Below are positions 1 through 11,497 of a stretch of DNA of 64,000 bases, in pieces; the first letter of the stretch is position 1; every line of letters starts with the position of its first letter. Source of the stretch: Cunninghamia lanceolata (Eukaryota; Streptophyta; Pinopsida; Cupressales; Cupressaceae). The position numbers and the translations under genes are program-made. The stretch is from contig BSBN01000293.1 in NCBI GenBank assembly GCA_027924645.1, forward strand, positions 10,192,501 to 10,256,500, given 5' to 3'. The notes under the pieces were generated by a model that saw nothing but the letters and a program-made list of their open reading frames with translations, was not told where the DNA came from and did no database searches.

Positions 1-1593
1 CAAGAATGTTGAATATTTTTTAAAGGATGGAAAAATTGGAAAGCGTTGTGAGTTAGTCACTGAAAATAATTGTGTGCATGCATTCATCAAAGATTTTAAT
101 GATAATATTGTATCCAAATATATCAAACACTCCCAATATGCTCAATGGCTTGATGGACAATTTCGTTCATGTAAAAACACATTTCCAATTGGAACTATCC
201 TATCATGGTTATCTTTGCAGAAAACTATACTCTTGCTTGACAAGAGGAAATTCAATCTTAGTATTATATTTCAATGCAAGTAGCCATATTTGTTCATATT
301 GTATACAGACATGCAGATGATAGTAAAGAAGATAATAGAAAAATTTTGAGGGAGTATCATTTCTATTTGAGTGATAACCGGTTACACTCTTCAGAGTTTG
401 TGTAATATTTTTTCACAAAATTTTATGAAAGTTTAAAAGAAAGAGGAATCCAGATGGCACAACATTTCATATGGTCAGATAATTGTAAAAGGCAATTCAA
501 AAATACAAGAATGTTTTATTAGCTATGTAGGGCTCACAAAGAAAACAATATCCAACATATGTGGAGTTTTTTGAAGCTAGACATGGTAAAGGAGAACATG
601 ATGGAGTTGGAGCATGTGTTGAAAGAGCTCTTGCTAGAGAGCAACTAAAATTTGAGGATGTAGCCAAATTTAGAGATGTATGTGCAATTGTAGATTGGTG
701 TAATAAAAAATTATCTTTTAGATCAAGTGAGAACTCTACAATTCGATGATTCTTTTGGTTAGTTGAAGAAGAGAATATTCCTACTTGACTTAGTTGTGAG
801 ACAATAACTAGATCAACAAAATGGCATTCATTTAAGAGTTCAAATGCAAGCACATGGACTATATGGACTAGGGAACTTGCATGTTTTTGTCAATTTTGTA
901 TTATAGGTGATTTGGGAGCATGTGAAAATACAGAATGGGTTGAAGAATGGAAACAAAGATCCTTGACACCTACAAAAACACAAGATCAACTTGAAACAAT
1001 AATTGAAGATGATAATCAAATGTTTGCATCAGATGACTATGATCGTGTTTCAGACCATGTACAAGAAGGTACTTTTATTTTCAATATTTTTTTATTGTCA
1101 TTTTTTTGTACATCTATATATAATTAATTATATATGTATGCATGCACAAATTTATGTGATTTAGATACATGTCACACTTTATTGAATTAAATAATTTTTT
1201 TGGTAAGACATGTATGTTGTTGTTGCACCTGAGGGCAATGAAGAGGAAACTGGGTATTGGTTGGCTTGATGTGTTGAGACAAAACAAAAGTTGTTACATC
1301 CTAGAGTAGATGATGATGATAACATGGAGTATCCAACAAGTTTTGTGGTTGTTGTTAGCACTTGGCTATGAAAATATCTAATAAGAAAGAATGGTTTGCC
1401 TGCATTTGAAGATTATGAAACACATAAGAAGATCATACACTACTTACATTTGGTTGTGGCAACAAATATAAAACTAGTCAAATATCAAGGCAATCCTACT
1501 AATAAATAGTTATGGACACTTTTGATGGAAGAACATGAGTCAATTATAGATGTATTACAAAAAAATGAGGATGCAGATGGTACAATGGAATAA
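1..1593 (+). pseudogene. DDE transposase-like gene, 3' part (copy 1)
   Basis: Broken reading frames on the plus strand match the second half of the gene at 34193-37411. Visible blocks are FAENYT near 208-225, then SDN followed by RQFKN near 476-500, then HGKGEHDGVG near 581-612, then an acidic stretch, an intron-like gap (1069 to ~1209) and a C-terminal block with VVAPEGNEEETGYW. The gene ends at the TAA of 1591-1593. The three blocks fit a DDE/RNase H-like transposase family that I recall as multi-copy in animal and plant genomes but cannot name. Breaks: a frameshift at the FAENY block (238-280), TAG after FY near 520, a frameshift before HGKG, and a lost intron acceptor (GGTAAG where copy 2 has TATAG). 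In copy 1 the codon before MAQHF is CAG (intact), where copy 2 has TAG. Confidence 0.6.
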
Positions 1594-1664
1594 ATTTCCA
1601 GTTATGTAAACCATGCTCTTACATCCCCTAAATCCATCCTCTTAAATGTATCCTATAATGTTAT

Positions 1665-2535
1665 CTAGTTTCATATAATGCATCAATGTTTTTTATTTTT
1701 GGTATATAAACTCTTTCATTCTCATTTCACCTTCTATATTAATCCCCTTGTCTTAAATATATAGTTAATTTACTTGTACATTTGAACATTACTTTTGCAG
1801 GTGTACCCTAGACAAGTAGTCAAATTTGCATGATTGTCAATAGAAGTTTTCACCATACAAGTATGTGAGGTCAATTTTGTAGTCTTCAACTAAAAGTGAA
1901 TGCAAATTAGGTAATTGTATATACTTACATTATGGCTTTTACATTCAACATGTTATCTAATTACATAATGCATCAATGTGTTGTGTTTTTGGTATATAAA
2001 TTCTTTCATTCTCATTTCACCTTCTATATTATTCCCTTTGTCTGAAATTTTGTATCGACTCATGTAAATATATAGTTAATTTACTTGTACATTTGAATAT
2101 TACTTTTACAGGTGTACCCTAGATAAGTAGTCAAATTTGCATGATTGTCAATAGAAGTTTTCACCATACAATTATGCGAGGTCAATTTTGTAGTTTTCAA
2201 CTAAAAGTGAATGTAAATTAGGTGATTGTATATACTTACATTATGGCTTTCAAATTCAACATGTTATCTAGTTACATAATGCATCAATGTGTTGTGTTTT
2301 TGGTATATAAATTCTTTTCATTCTCATTTCACCTTCTATATTATTCCCTTTGTCTTAAATTTTGTATCGACTCATGTAAATATATAGTTAATTTACTTGT
2401 ACTTTTGAACATTGCTTTTGTAGGTGTACTCTAAACAAGTAGTCAGATTTGTATGATTGTCAATAGAAGTTTTCACCATACAAGTATGTGAGGTCAATTT
2501 TGTACTCTTCAACTAAAAGTGAACCCAAATTAGGT
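1665..2535 (+). repeat. 311-bp tandem array, ~3 units (copy 1)
   Basis: Three head-to-tail units, anchored by GGTGTACCCTAGA-like sequence at 1800, 2111 and 2423 (spacing 311 and 312). Each unit runs from ATGCATCAATGT through GGTATATAAA and CATTCTCATTTCACC to a pyrimidine-rich ACTTTTGCAG/ACTTTTACAG and then GTGTACCCTAG. A fourth, shorter and more diverged unit lies at ~2850-3010 (TTTCTTGCAG then GTGTATCCTA). The array directly follows the end of the transposase gene. The repeated intron-acceptor-like step suggests that a 3' terminal exon or UTR was multiplied; this is inference. Confidence 0.85.
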
Positions 2536-2567
2536 AAGTATATATATATCATCCATTCTCTAAAGAC

Positions 2568-2836
2568 ACCTGCTTGTACATCCCCTTAATTCATCCTCTT
2601 TGCTCCCCTTAAGCCATCCTCTTACATCCCCTTAAGCCATCAAGTTTTATCTTATATTTTGTAAATTGACTCGTGTACATCTCTCCAAGTAAGCTATCAT
2701 CTTTTGTATCCCCTTAAGATGTCCTCTTCTAGCTCCCCTTTTAATTAATCCTCTTGTACATCCCCTAAAGCCATCCTCTTATGTATCCCCTTAAGACATC
2801 GTCTTAGCTCCCCTTAAGCCATTCTCTTGCATTCTA
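2568..2836. repeat. CCCCTTAAG/CATCCTCTTA minisatellite (copy 1)
   Basis: Short irregular units built from CATCCCCTTAA, GCCATCCTCTT and AGCTCCCCTTAAG recur about ten times with 20-30 base spacing. There is no open reading frame. The same tract is at ~38450-38716 in copy 2. Confidence 0.75.
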
Positions 2837-2849
2837 TTTTGTGTTATCT

Positions 2850-5800
2850 AGTTACATATTGCATCAATATTTTGTGTTTTTGGTACATATTCTTTCATTC
2901 TCATTTACATTCATTATTTCTTGCAGGTGTATCCTACAAGTAGATTTCTCCATGATTACCACTACAAGATTTCATCATAATGTAAATGGTAGATCAATTT
3001 TGTAGTCTTGTCAAACTAATAACACGAACCTATAAGTTAATTGTATAGATCTACTCATATGTTTCATAATAGACCTATTTTTGTTTTGAGACTCTTTTTA
3101 TGATCTATGTATTTAATTTTCATGGATTGAATATTATTTTATGATTGCCACAAATGATATTAGTGTAGAGGTATAATAAGTATATAGTTTATATTTTTCC
3201 TATCATTTTTGTACCCACTTTAGCTATGTTTTGAGATGTGTTGATTTAGCATTTATTTTATATTATTTAAATGCACAAAAGTTGAAAAGACTTGTATAGA
3301 ACCTATCCATCTACTCACTCTAAATCTCATTCATTCATGATTGTGTAGTAGTGTCATGATAGTTAGGGAAATAGTCCTAGGACAGTTTGCATATTTGCAA
3401 TGGTTTCATATCACCTCTATGAATGTCAGTCATCCTTTATATCCTTCAATCATTGTCTTGAATATTCTAATGCTATCACCAATAAATATGGGACTGTGCT
3501 ATCATATCACCTAGGTGTAGTCATAAGTATCATGGTATGGATTGAGTCATTGGTGTTGTAGAGTTATTTACGACTGTTAAGGTAATAATAAGGGTTATCA
3601 TGCATAAGTAAGGTAGTAAATAGTTATTATTTCAAACTAAATAACTACCATAAAGGATACTCATTGTCATAGCAAAGAGAAGATTATTGTCATGCATGAA
3701 GATTATTTCCATATCCAATCTAGACTGTCATAAATCATTGAGATGTTCTCATAAGATCAATTCAAATCTAAAAATTAGTCATAATGAGGTTATATCATCT
3801 AAAGTCCATTGCAAAAATCCATATGACAATAATAAAACAAATAGGATAGTCATGAAACAAATAGGACACTCATGAACCAATAAAGTAATCATGTTAGTCA
3901 AGAGGTTTTCATAAAGATTGATGATCTTATATCATTCTAAATAGTCATATGCTAGTTAGAAATATTTATGGCAACAAGTGGCCTTCATGAAATTCATAAG
4001 AGGCTACCAAACTAATTATAGGATTATCCTAATGAAACAAGAGAGGACTGTAAAATGCATAAGTGGTCATCCCAACACCTATATGATTGTCATAACAATC
4101 CCTAATAGCCACTTGCCTTCATGACCAATCAAAGATGTTATTAAGAACATGAAGATAATCTCAAATATGGATAAACACAAGAAGGAGAAGGTGGCATGAG
4201 GGTCCAAATGCAAGTGAATGGTTTCTTGTTCAAAAAAGATACACATGCTTGTCCAAAATTGCCCTTATTACTATCCTAAAAATAATAGCATATATACGGT
4301 CATAAAATCCATGAAACCTTGATAATAGCCATTTCATTGGCTAAATAATTTGAAGGAGAAATTCATCTATGTATCCTAAATGCAAAATCCAAGTATTGTT
4401 TAACTAACAATGCTCAAGAAACATGAGAAAATCAATTGCATTAAGTAATGGCCCAATCAAGCCTAGGGATAATGCATGAGAGTTTATGAGCCTGAGGAAT
4501 TCCTTGTGCTTAGGAAGAGGCAAAATATACCCACTCAATAGAACTACTAAGATAATGGCCAATCAAACCAAGACAAGAATCTACATAGAAAAAAGAATCT
4601 AAAAAATGAAATAATTCCCTAGCACTAGAAATATTTTGAGTAAAAATTATAAGGGATTAATACACCAACATTGTCAACCAATAAGGTATAAAGGAGAAGA
4701 TCTCAAGAGAATGTATAAATACAAGAAGAGATCACTTGGAGAAGGCTACTAAAGTGAAACACATGAAACTAGAAGTTCTAGAAAGAGCGGAAAATGGATT
4801 GTCAAAAATAGGAAAAATGAAGGGGCCTTGATAAGGTATATGCTAATGATTGACCTAATAATGTTTAAATCCTATGATATTGTATTGTTTATGAGTGTGT
4901 ACTATGTGAATCTCATGATCCTAGTTAATGTGTTTTGTATGTATGTGTGTAAGTATGAATAAATGTGTAAGTAAGAATATTTTGGGAACCCCTCACGACT
5001 CAAGTGAAGTCTGTATAAAGTGTTGAGAAACTAGGCAACATGGACAAGCTCCGAGAATGTGGAAACTATGTGATGGGAACAAGATCTGAGAATGTGGTAA
5101 ATGTGTGATGGGGGAAGGCTTAGAGAATGTGGTAATTGGGAAATGGAAATAATCTCAAAGAATGTGGTAACTAGGAGATTGGAGAAAGCTTAGAGTATGT
5201 GTTGACTGAGTGATGGGGATAACTCATCATGTAGTTTAATATTGTGGAAGATGCTCTATTAATTCTCACACAAGTAAATCAATCTCTCATAGGTGTTCAT
5301 CAACACCACTCTATCGTAAACTAGACCTTAGGTGAAAGCAAGCAATTTCCACAAAGTAAATATATTCACACAAAGACAAAATTATGAGAATCCTTCATTA
5401 AGATTTCTAACCTAATTGTAAGGAATATATCTAGGGTTTAATTATCTTCCCTAAATTTTGGTGAACTTGGCCTAGATCTTACATCTCCTAGGGTTTTGCC
5501 TTACAATTTCCCCCTTTTATTTGTTATAATATCCAATCTTTAATATCTATAATTGCATTTTCTTAGACATTTTGTGTCTATCATCATAACTTGTTATGCT
5601 GGGACCACATGCCCTAATTCTTTTTGAATTTTTCATCCACTCTTGAAAATTCAAAAGGTTCACTTCTTTCATTTTGGTTCTAAATATGATTTGTTGCCCA
5701 GGTAACTTAGAACTTGCTCAATGTCCTTGTTTATTATCACTTTAAAATATAATTATTTTTTTGTTATTAATCTCCCCTACTTGTTTAATGTTCATATCAA

Positions 5801-7260
5801 ACTCCTATACATTGTCATATTCAACATCTTTGGTAGTCTATCTTAGTTAAATCCATGAGCTTAAATGGAAAAATGTAACATCTAATCATAATTTTTTTTA
5901 TGCTTATAAGACTAGGTTATAGATCTTAGTGAGTTTTCTTCAAGTTCTTGAAATCATGTTAAGTTATAATTTATCAAGAACTATTTTTTACATTCTGATA
6001 GTCATGTGTATACTATCTATTCAAAAATTTGAAAAAATTATCTACACATTAGATATTCACATGTACTAGTTCACTATTTTAAACACATTAAAGATAGTTT
6101 TTCATTTTAAATTAAAAAATGTAGTAGAGAGAAATCTTCTAACATGTCTCGATTAAATAATTTATAATCTAGAAGTGAACAATGAAGCATATTTAACATA
6201 TTATCTAACATACTAAAATGTTCAAGCATATAGTCAATAATATATACATGTAGATCTATCTAGATAAGTCTATGAAATACTATAAAATATAGGTAGGACC
6301 CATGAAATGTGTACTAAAAAATTTACTCATAGTTAGCATATAAATAAATACAAATCATAGTTCATGAAATACTGAAATATATCTAGAAGTCCATGTAATA
6401 GCAAGTTCGACATATATTGTCAAAGTCCTGGTGGCATATATAAAAAATAATGCACATCATACAATTTAGTCTATGAAATAAATAGCTATGTCAGGTATGA
6501 TCATCACTCAAGTTCAAATCTAAAAGAGGCTTCTTTCTTCATCGTGAGATAGATGGATCTACCTCATGTTGTACACAAGAGAAAGAAACTTGCAATCAGA
6601 TTTAAAAAATTTTAAAATGACACATACATGTGCTTCTGAAATGTAAATTTTATTTTGAATTTCATTTGATTGAAGATTTAATTTAATTTATAAAATACTC
6701 ATATTAAATATTTAAATCTAGACTAATGTATGATTAAATTACCATATGATGTTGGTCATCTCCTCCCACATTCTATTGCCCAAGTGATTGTAAAGCATCA
6801 GGTGCTAATTCCTGGATATTCAAATCTAAAGCACTCAAGAATTAGGTTACCATCCAAATTTAATTTAATTTATAAAAAATATGAAATTAAATATTTAAAT
6901 TTAGGATTTAAAGTGTACATTTAAATTACCATGCAATCATGCTCATCTACTCCTACATTTTGTTGTCTAGGTGGTATAGTTGTTTCATCTTCTTGACCAA
7001 AAGTTTGACCTGCTAATTCCTAGAATTTCAAATAAAGCAAGTTTGAAATAAGTTAGAATTTATTTAGCATATAAAGACCTAGAAATTGGACATAGAAAAT
7101 TTAGTAAAGTTTAGGACCTCAAAATGTGTGGATGGATCATGAAATTGTCTCTAACTAGCAACCTAACAACTGGTCGCACTCCTATCATCCTGCACTTACA
7201 TATATGGGTGCATATATAAATTTATATAAACTCAAAAAAGAAACTTTTTACAAATTTAGT
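2850..7260. other. Long non-coding interior of the TIR transposon (copy 1)
   Basis: AT-rich sequence without a supportable gene. It contains the fourth 311-bp-type unit (~2850-3010), a stretch rich in TAGTCATGA-like words (3540-4140), a short tandem repeat at 5036-5225, and multiple short AATTTAATTTATAAAA repeats (6660-6900). Short open frames here, such as 3687-3875 and 6730-6924, show no recognisable domain. The region is conserved between the two copies about as well as the coding parts, which suggests drift rather than selection. Confidence 0.5.
5036..5225. repeat. Short tandem repeat with GAGAATGTGG core (copy 1)
   Basis: Five or so imperfect units of ~35-40 bases, each containing GAGAATGTGG, AAGAATGTGG or GAGTATGTG and an AAGCTTAGAG or AAGATCTGAG segment, with TGATGGG between. 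The same block recurs at ~40806-40990. Function unknown. Confidence 0.6.
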
Positions 7261-7281
7261 ACAATTTCTTAAAACACACAC

Positions 7282-8782
7282 CAGGGAATACTCAGGCATA
7301 ACAAGTGACGATGGAGGATCATTGCAAGAAACACCTGAGCCACGTAGTCGGTCAGACATGGGAACTACCATGTGACCTGAGCCTCACTACAACAATAGTG
7401 TTTCACATACATGTACATATAGTTAATTATTTATTTATACACTTGTTAATTTAAAATATAATATAGATAAGTTTCAAGAAGAAAATTTAAACTAGAATTA
7501 GATACATATGGTTTTAGGGTTAAGATATATTTGTTTACCCCGTAAGGTGTGCCAATCTCTACAGCTGTCGATGCAAAACTTAATGTATCAAATCATGATG
7601 CAGCCCTAGAACAACTTGAGATCTATACAACAAATAGTTCATAATTTATATATTAATTCATTCAATTATTTATATAAATTTTGATACGTTCAAATTATGC
7701 ACTTGAAATATTTAATAAAATGTGGTCAATGTACCTGTGTAGGATTATCATCCAAATATAGTAGATCCAAGTATGAATCTACTTCTGTTGTAGCTACATC
7801 TGATGTGGATGTAGGAGCAAGACCATAACATGATTGATTGCAATTTGTACACAAATGTGCCCTTGACATGTGTGAGGCTCTATGATGAGATGCATCGACT
7901 CCTCCATGATGCTCTCCACCACTAAATTCATCTACCATGTGGGCAGCTTGTCCAGTGAGATTGTCTGAGAGTCTACTCAATGCTCCTAATGTTGACAACA
8001 CTACCTGGTGCTGAATAGGTGAAGGAATTGTGGGAAAAATAGGAGTAACCATAGGAGCAGAAGAAACAGGTCGATTGGGATCAACTCATGCCCTTGGCTT
8101 GTGTTGTGGAATGCCACCACCAACACCCTGGAATTCTCTCATATCAAAATAATTGGTCTTTGACCCAACTAAAACTCCACCCATAATTTTCTCAAAAAAT
8201 ATAGTGGTACCTCATAGTTAGCATGTGGTGGGTGATCAAACACCATCCACCACCAATCCCAAAAATGTCTCAAAATCACCTCATGCCTACACCACTTAAT
8301 TGATATTCTTTTTTTTGTTATAGGTATAGGTTGATTAATTTTTGGGTGACAAAAAAATGGGGCTGATGTTTGTTTTGTTATGTGAAGATCATGGATGTTT
8401 CTATATGAAAGACCATCTTCATAGAATTGCCTCCTCTCCTCTTGCCAAAGGTGAAATCTATTTAGATCTGCATCAATAGACCTAATAGAATGAATAATGG
8501 TTTGCATCAAAGATGCAAACCGAACCACATGAGGAGGCATCAAGTGAGGTTGATTGTTAATGAAATTAACATTTTCCTCAACTGCATTAATATTTTCATT
8601 AATGCTTCAAGCCACAATTGGGACTCATCAAGTGGAGGGGGTGGGGGGTTTTGAGGTGGAGGGGATGGGGGGTTTTGAGGTGGATCACAGGGTGGGGGGT
8701 TTTCATAAATAATGTCATCTATTAAAAATTCATCTATTGTATAGTCATCCATTAGAGGTGTCCTACAAATTTCCAAATACAT
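7282..8782 (-). pseudogene. Proline-rich companion gene of the TIR transposon (copy 1)
   Basis: Minus-strand gene remnant convergent with the transposase gene. An acceptor TTTGTAG near 8764 opens an exon with an acidic start (MDDYTIDEFLIDDI), a proline/glutamine tract (PPQNPPSPPPQNPP, 8630-8700), then a block with HLWQEERRQFY, IKWCRHE, WWWMVFDHPP and VPLYFLRKLW (8170-8543). A second block follows (QVVLSTLGALSRLSDNL, a CTNCNQSC zinc-like motif, and acidic YLDLLYLDDNP, 7735-8052). The donor ACACAG/GTAC at 7735 is matched by a donor at the same place in the homologue near 62684. Further putative exons: ~7537-7610 and 7282-7388. Breaks: a two-base insertion near 8606 and a shift between 8169 and 8052. 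No known domain recognised; function unknown. Confidence 0.6.
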
Positions 8783-8789
8783 TCATATG

Positions 8790-9510
8790 AAAAACTTACA
8801 AATGTATAATTTCACAAATATATACATATTGAAAACTTACAAAAAAATATCTATAAATTTAAACTTAATCTAATAGATCTGTAAATGTAAGTTTAAAATA
8901 TCCATGAATTTAGAGAGCAAGTAATACTTGAAAATTACATGCACAAGTACAACTAGTCAAGAAAAATATGGACCTGATTGTTGATCTCTAGTAAGTTATA
9001 TACATTTTTACTATTTATTAGATCATTATGATTATTAATTTAGATAATAGGTGATTATTTTATTATTAATGTATTCTTTATGCTGAAACCCCTACAACTT
9101 TGGAAAAGTAATAATCTCAAACAATTGGGTTGTTGAAACTTTACATTTCATCATGGACACAATTTAATGTATTATATTTTCTATCAATGGGACTTGATTT
9201 GACAAGGACATTAAATATATAGGGATTTATGGATTTTGATTAGATAGTAGATATGTACCCAATAGGATTTCTACAGCTCTCTTATTATTTATTCATACAA
9301 ACTTATAAATGTTGTTTTCTATGTAATTACTCTTCTAAAATTTGTGTAGATTAGAACTTTAACCCTCTTCTTTTAAGATCTAGTAGGAATATTTTGATTT
9401 TTTATTCATTTGTTTCATCAGGCCCTAGCTATCTTATTAGATCTATGGGAGAATTAAGGACTAATTCATATTAATTTTTGTTTGAGTGGTAGTTTTGTTG
9501 CAATGAACTA
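8790..9510. other. Non-coding stretch upstream of companion gene (copy 1)
   Basis: AT-rich sequence with no supportable gene. It would contain the 5' intron or promoter of the minus-strand companion gene, but I see no clear TATA box or upstream exon. Confidence 0.35.
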
Positions 9511-9514
9511 TTTT

Positions 9515-10540
9515 TAGGAGATACAGATGATAAGTGCTTTTAGAATAGAGGCGGAGAGGTTTAATGGAACAAACTTTGACCATTGGAATCTTAAGATGGA
9601 GGATTTACTTGATAGAGATCTATGGGTTGTAGTTGTTTAGACCAAAAACATTTTAGCACAAAAAGATGAAAACTAGTAAGTTGATGAAAGAAAGACAAGG
9701 AGCCTAAGTAGGTTAAGTTAGGGAATTTGTATTACACAAATTCCTTTGTCAACAAGATTTTCATACAAAATAATATTTGTTCTTTAAATATATAGGTGAT
9801 GGTGATTTAGTAACAAAGCACCTAAATTAGTTCAACAACTTAGCTAGTTGGAATTTGTAGATGTGAAAATGGATGAGGAGGATCAATGCATAAATTTATT
9901 GTATTCCTTCCCTAATAGTTGGAGTAATCTCATGATGGTGAATAGTAACAATGTCTCAAAGTTGAAGCTTGATGATGTGGTGAGTTTGTCACTTTCTAAG
10001 GAGATGAAGTAGTAAAAATTAAATTCCATCAACGATCTTTTGTCTATGAGAACTCATCCTAAGGATATAGAGAGGGACATGAAAAAATACAAGCATACTA
10101 GAAGTCTATGGGAGCATTCTTGGTCTCATTGAAAATTGAATGTCAAATGTTGGAAGTAAGGAAATAGTAGGAGCATCTAGAGACTACAACTTGGAGAAGA
10201 AGGCAAGGAAACATAAATAGATGATGATATAGACTCAAGGGCCTCCAATGATGATGTTGGTGACACTTTTTTTGTACATCCTTTTAAGCATGCACACAAG
10301 GGTACATGGCTTATTGATTATAGAGCCTTTTCTCATGACTCCCAATTAGGAGTCATCCTTGGTTTATGAGAGCTTTGATGGTGGACATGTGTTTACTTCA
10401 GATTTAGTAGGTAATGTATATGTTTCTAACCTAGTTGGTGGCATAGGATTTGGTTATGAAAAAGATAGGCGCATCATGCATTTGTAAAGAACCCTACATG
10501 TTTAGCATGCAAACTAAGCACATTGATCTATGTCATAAGT
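9515..10540 (+). pseudogene. Degenerate Ty1/copia gag-protease fragment (copy 1)
   Basis: Scattered frames on the plus strand read as a copia gag: ERFNGTNFDHWNLKMEDLL and DRDLW near 9550-9630, then LPNSWSNLMM-like and LKLDDVVSLSLSKEM near 9900-10010. A decayed protease region follows near 10305-10390 (TWLIDYRAFSHDS, where the copia norm is W-DSGAS-H, then FDGG). Many stops and frameshifts; no integrase or reverse transcriptase follows. It lies inside the TIR transposon and is shared by both copies, so it was acquired before the segmental duplication. Confidence 0.6.
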
Positions 10541-10703
10541 TATTGTGTGTGACATAATGGAGGATAGTTCATGGTTATGTAGTTGAGAAGGTGGATGCCT
10601 ATATGAATTTGGTGTAACTAAATTTTCAAATAAACTAAACTCAAGTATATAAATTAACAATTTTAGAGATATGATAGACATCATATTGCCACAGTCCATA
10701 ATA

Positions 10704-10805
10704 AATGTAGACCCAAGCTTCAGGATTTAACTATGTGTGAGTTTTTTCCTCAATGTTTCAAATCATACTCACACACAGTTAAATCTTGAAGCTTGGGTCT
10801 ACATT
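10704..10805. repeat. Long hairpin, ~39-bp arms (copy 1)
   Basis: An inverted repeat with left arm from AATGTAGACCCAAGCTTC, ~23-base loop, and right arm ending GAAGCTTGGGTCTACATT. The arms differ at only a few positions. Copy 2 has the same hairpin at 46549-46652 with more mismatches. Confidence 0.85.
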
Positions 10806-10819
10806 TTAAAGATACTTTT

Positions 10820-10995
10820 GTTAATAGTTTTAGGGTTTATAGTTTAATTTTAGGGTTTATAAAGATTATATTTTTAGGGTTTATGAACTTCATAGTTTTA
10901 GGGTTTATAGTTTTAAGTTATAGTTTCACTTGTTTAGTTTTAAGGTTTATAATTTAGTTTTTTAGGGTTTATAGTTTAGGTTTTTAGGGTTTATC
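10820..10995 (+). repeat. Telomere-like TTTAGGGTTTATAG tract (copy 1)
   Basis: At least seven TTTAGGG words (the plant telomere heptamer) embedded in a degenerate unit of ~20 bases such as TTTTAGGGTTTATAGTTTAA. It is not a pure telomere array. A more decayed version is at 46670-46870. Confidence 0.6.
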
Positions 10996-11289
10996 AAAAC
11001 ATACAATCACAAAAAAACATAAAACTCTAATTTTACTGAAACTCTAATTTTCATTTTAATCCTACAATCATAAAAAAAACATAAAAAACATGTTAAAAAC
11101 TAGCAAACAACCAACCTGGAGGAGATCAGTAGTGACGAGGTGGCAGGAGGAGGTGATAGGACAAAAAAAACTCTAGATTTGTGCTGGCAAGGGCTTCAAC
11201 AATGCGTACCCATTTTTGCTCTGTCGTTGTCGCTATCACTGACATTGGCGTTGGAGAGAAATGAGCTCGCAGGTCTTTTTTTTAAATCT

Positions 11290-11432
11290 ATATACTTTCA
11301 AAATGGGTACCCATTATGTAACACATACCTAAAGCTAAATGGGTACCTGTTTAGGCTTGGGTACCCGTTTCTTTGAAAATAGGTGCCCGTTCCTAAATGG
11401 GTACCTGTTTCTTTGAAAATGGGTGACCGTTC
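11290..11432. repeat. Subterminal GGGTACCC palindrome cluster (copy 1)
   Basis: Five or more variants of AATGGGTACCCATT or AAATGGGTACCTGTTT lie ~70-200 bases inside the right TIR. Related clusters occur at 33690-33810, 47167-47347 and, as GGGATCCC, at 20346-20482. Repeated subterminal motifs are typical transposase-binding sites in plant DNA transposons such as CACTA elements; that role is inference here. Confidence 0.65.
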
Positions 11433-11497
11433 CTATTAGGAATTTTTTTCCCCGCATGACTTCTCTTGCATGTGGACCTAGTTTCTTGCTTTTACCC

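Larger units (their letters stand above)
1..11497. mobile_element. Right ~11.5 kb of the 14.6 kb TIR transposon (copy 1)
   Basis: This is the same element as 32814-47413. Its left ~3 kb, including the transposase N-terminus and the left TIR, lies before the window. The right TIR ends with TTTTACCC at 11497 and is followed by the target duplication TCA (11498-11500) and then LTR sequence. Contents in order: 3' part of the transposase pseudogene, 311-bp tandem array, CCCCTTAAG minisatellite, long non-coding stretch, companion pseudogene (minus), copia gag/protease scrap, hairpin, telomere-like tract and palindrome cluster. The boundary is deduced from the complete copy and from the empty site in the sister LTR at 14219-14685. 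Confidence 0.75.

Noticed and set aside
1665..2535. CRISPR-like array
   Set aside because: Unit length 311 bases with no short repeat/unique spacer structure, in a plant context; it is an ordinary tandem array.
10820..10995. True interstitial telomere or chromosome end
   Set aside because: Units are degenerate and interrupted by TATAGTTT words, lie inside a transposon and recur in copy 2.
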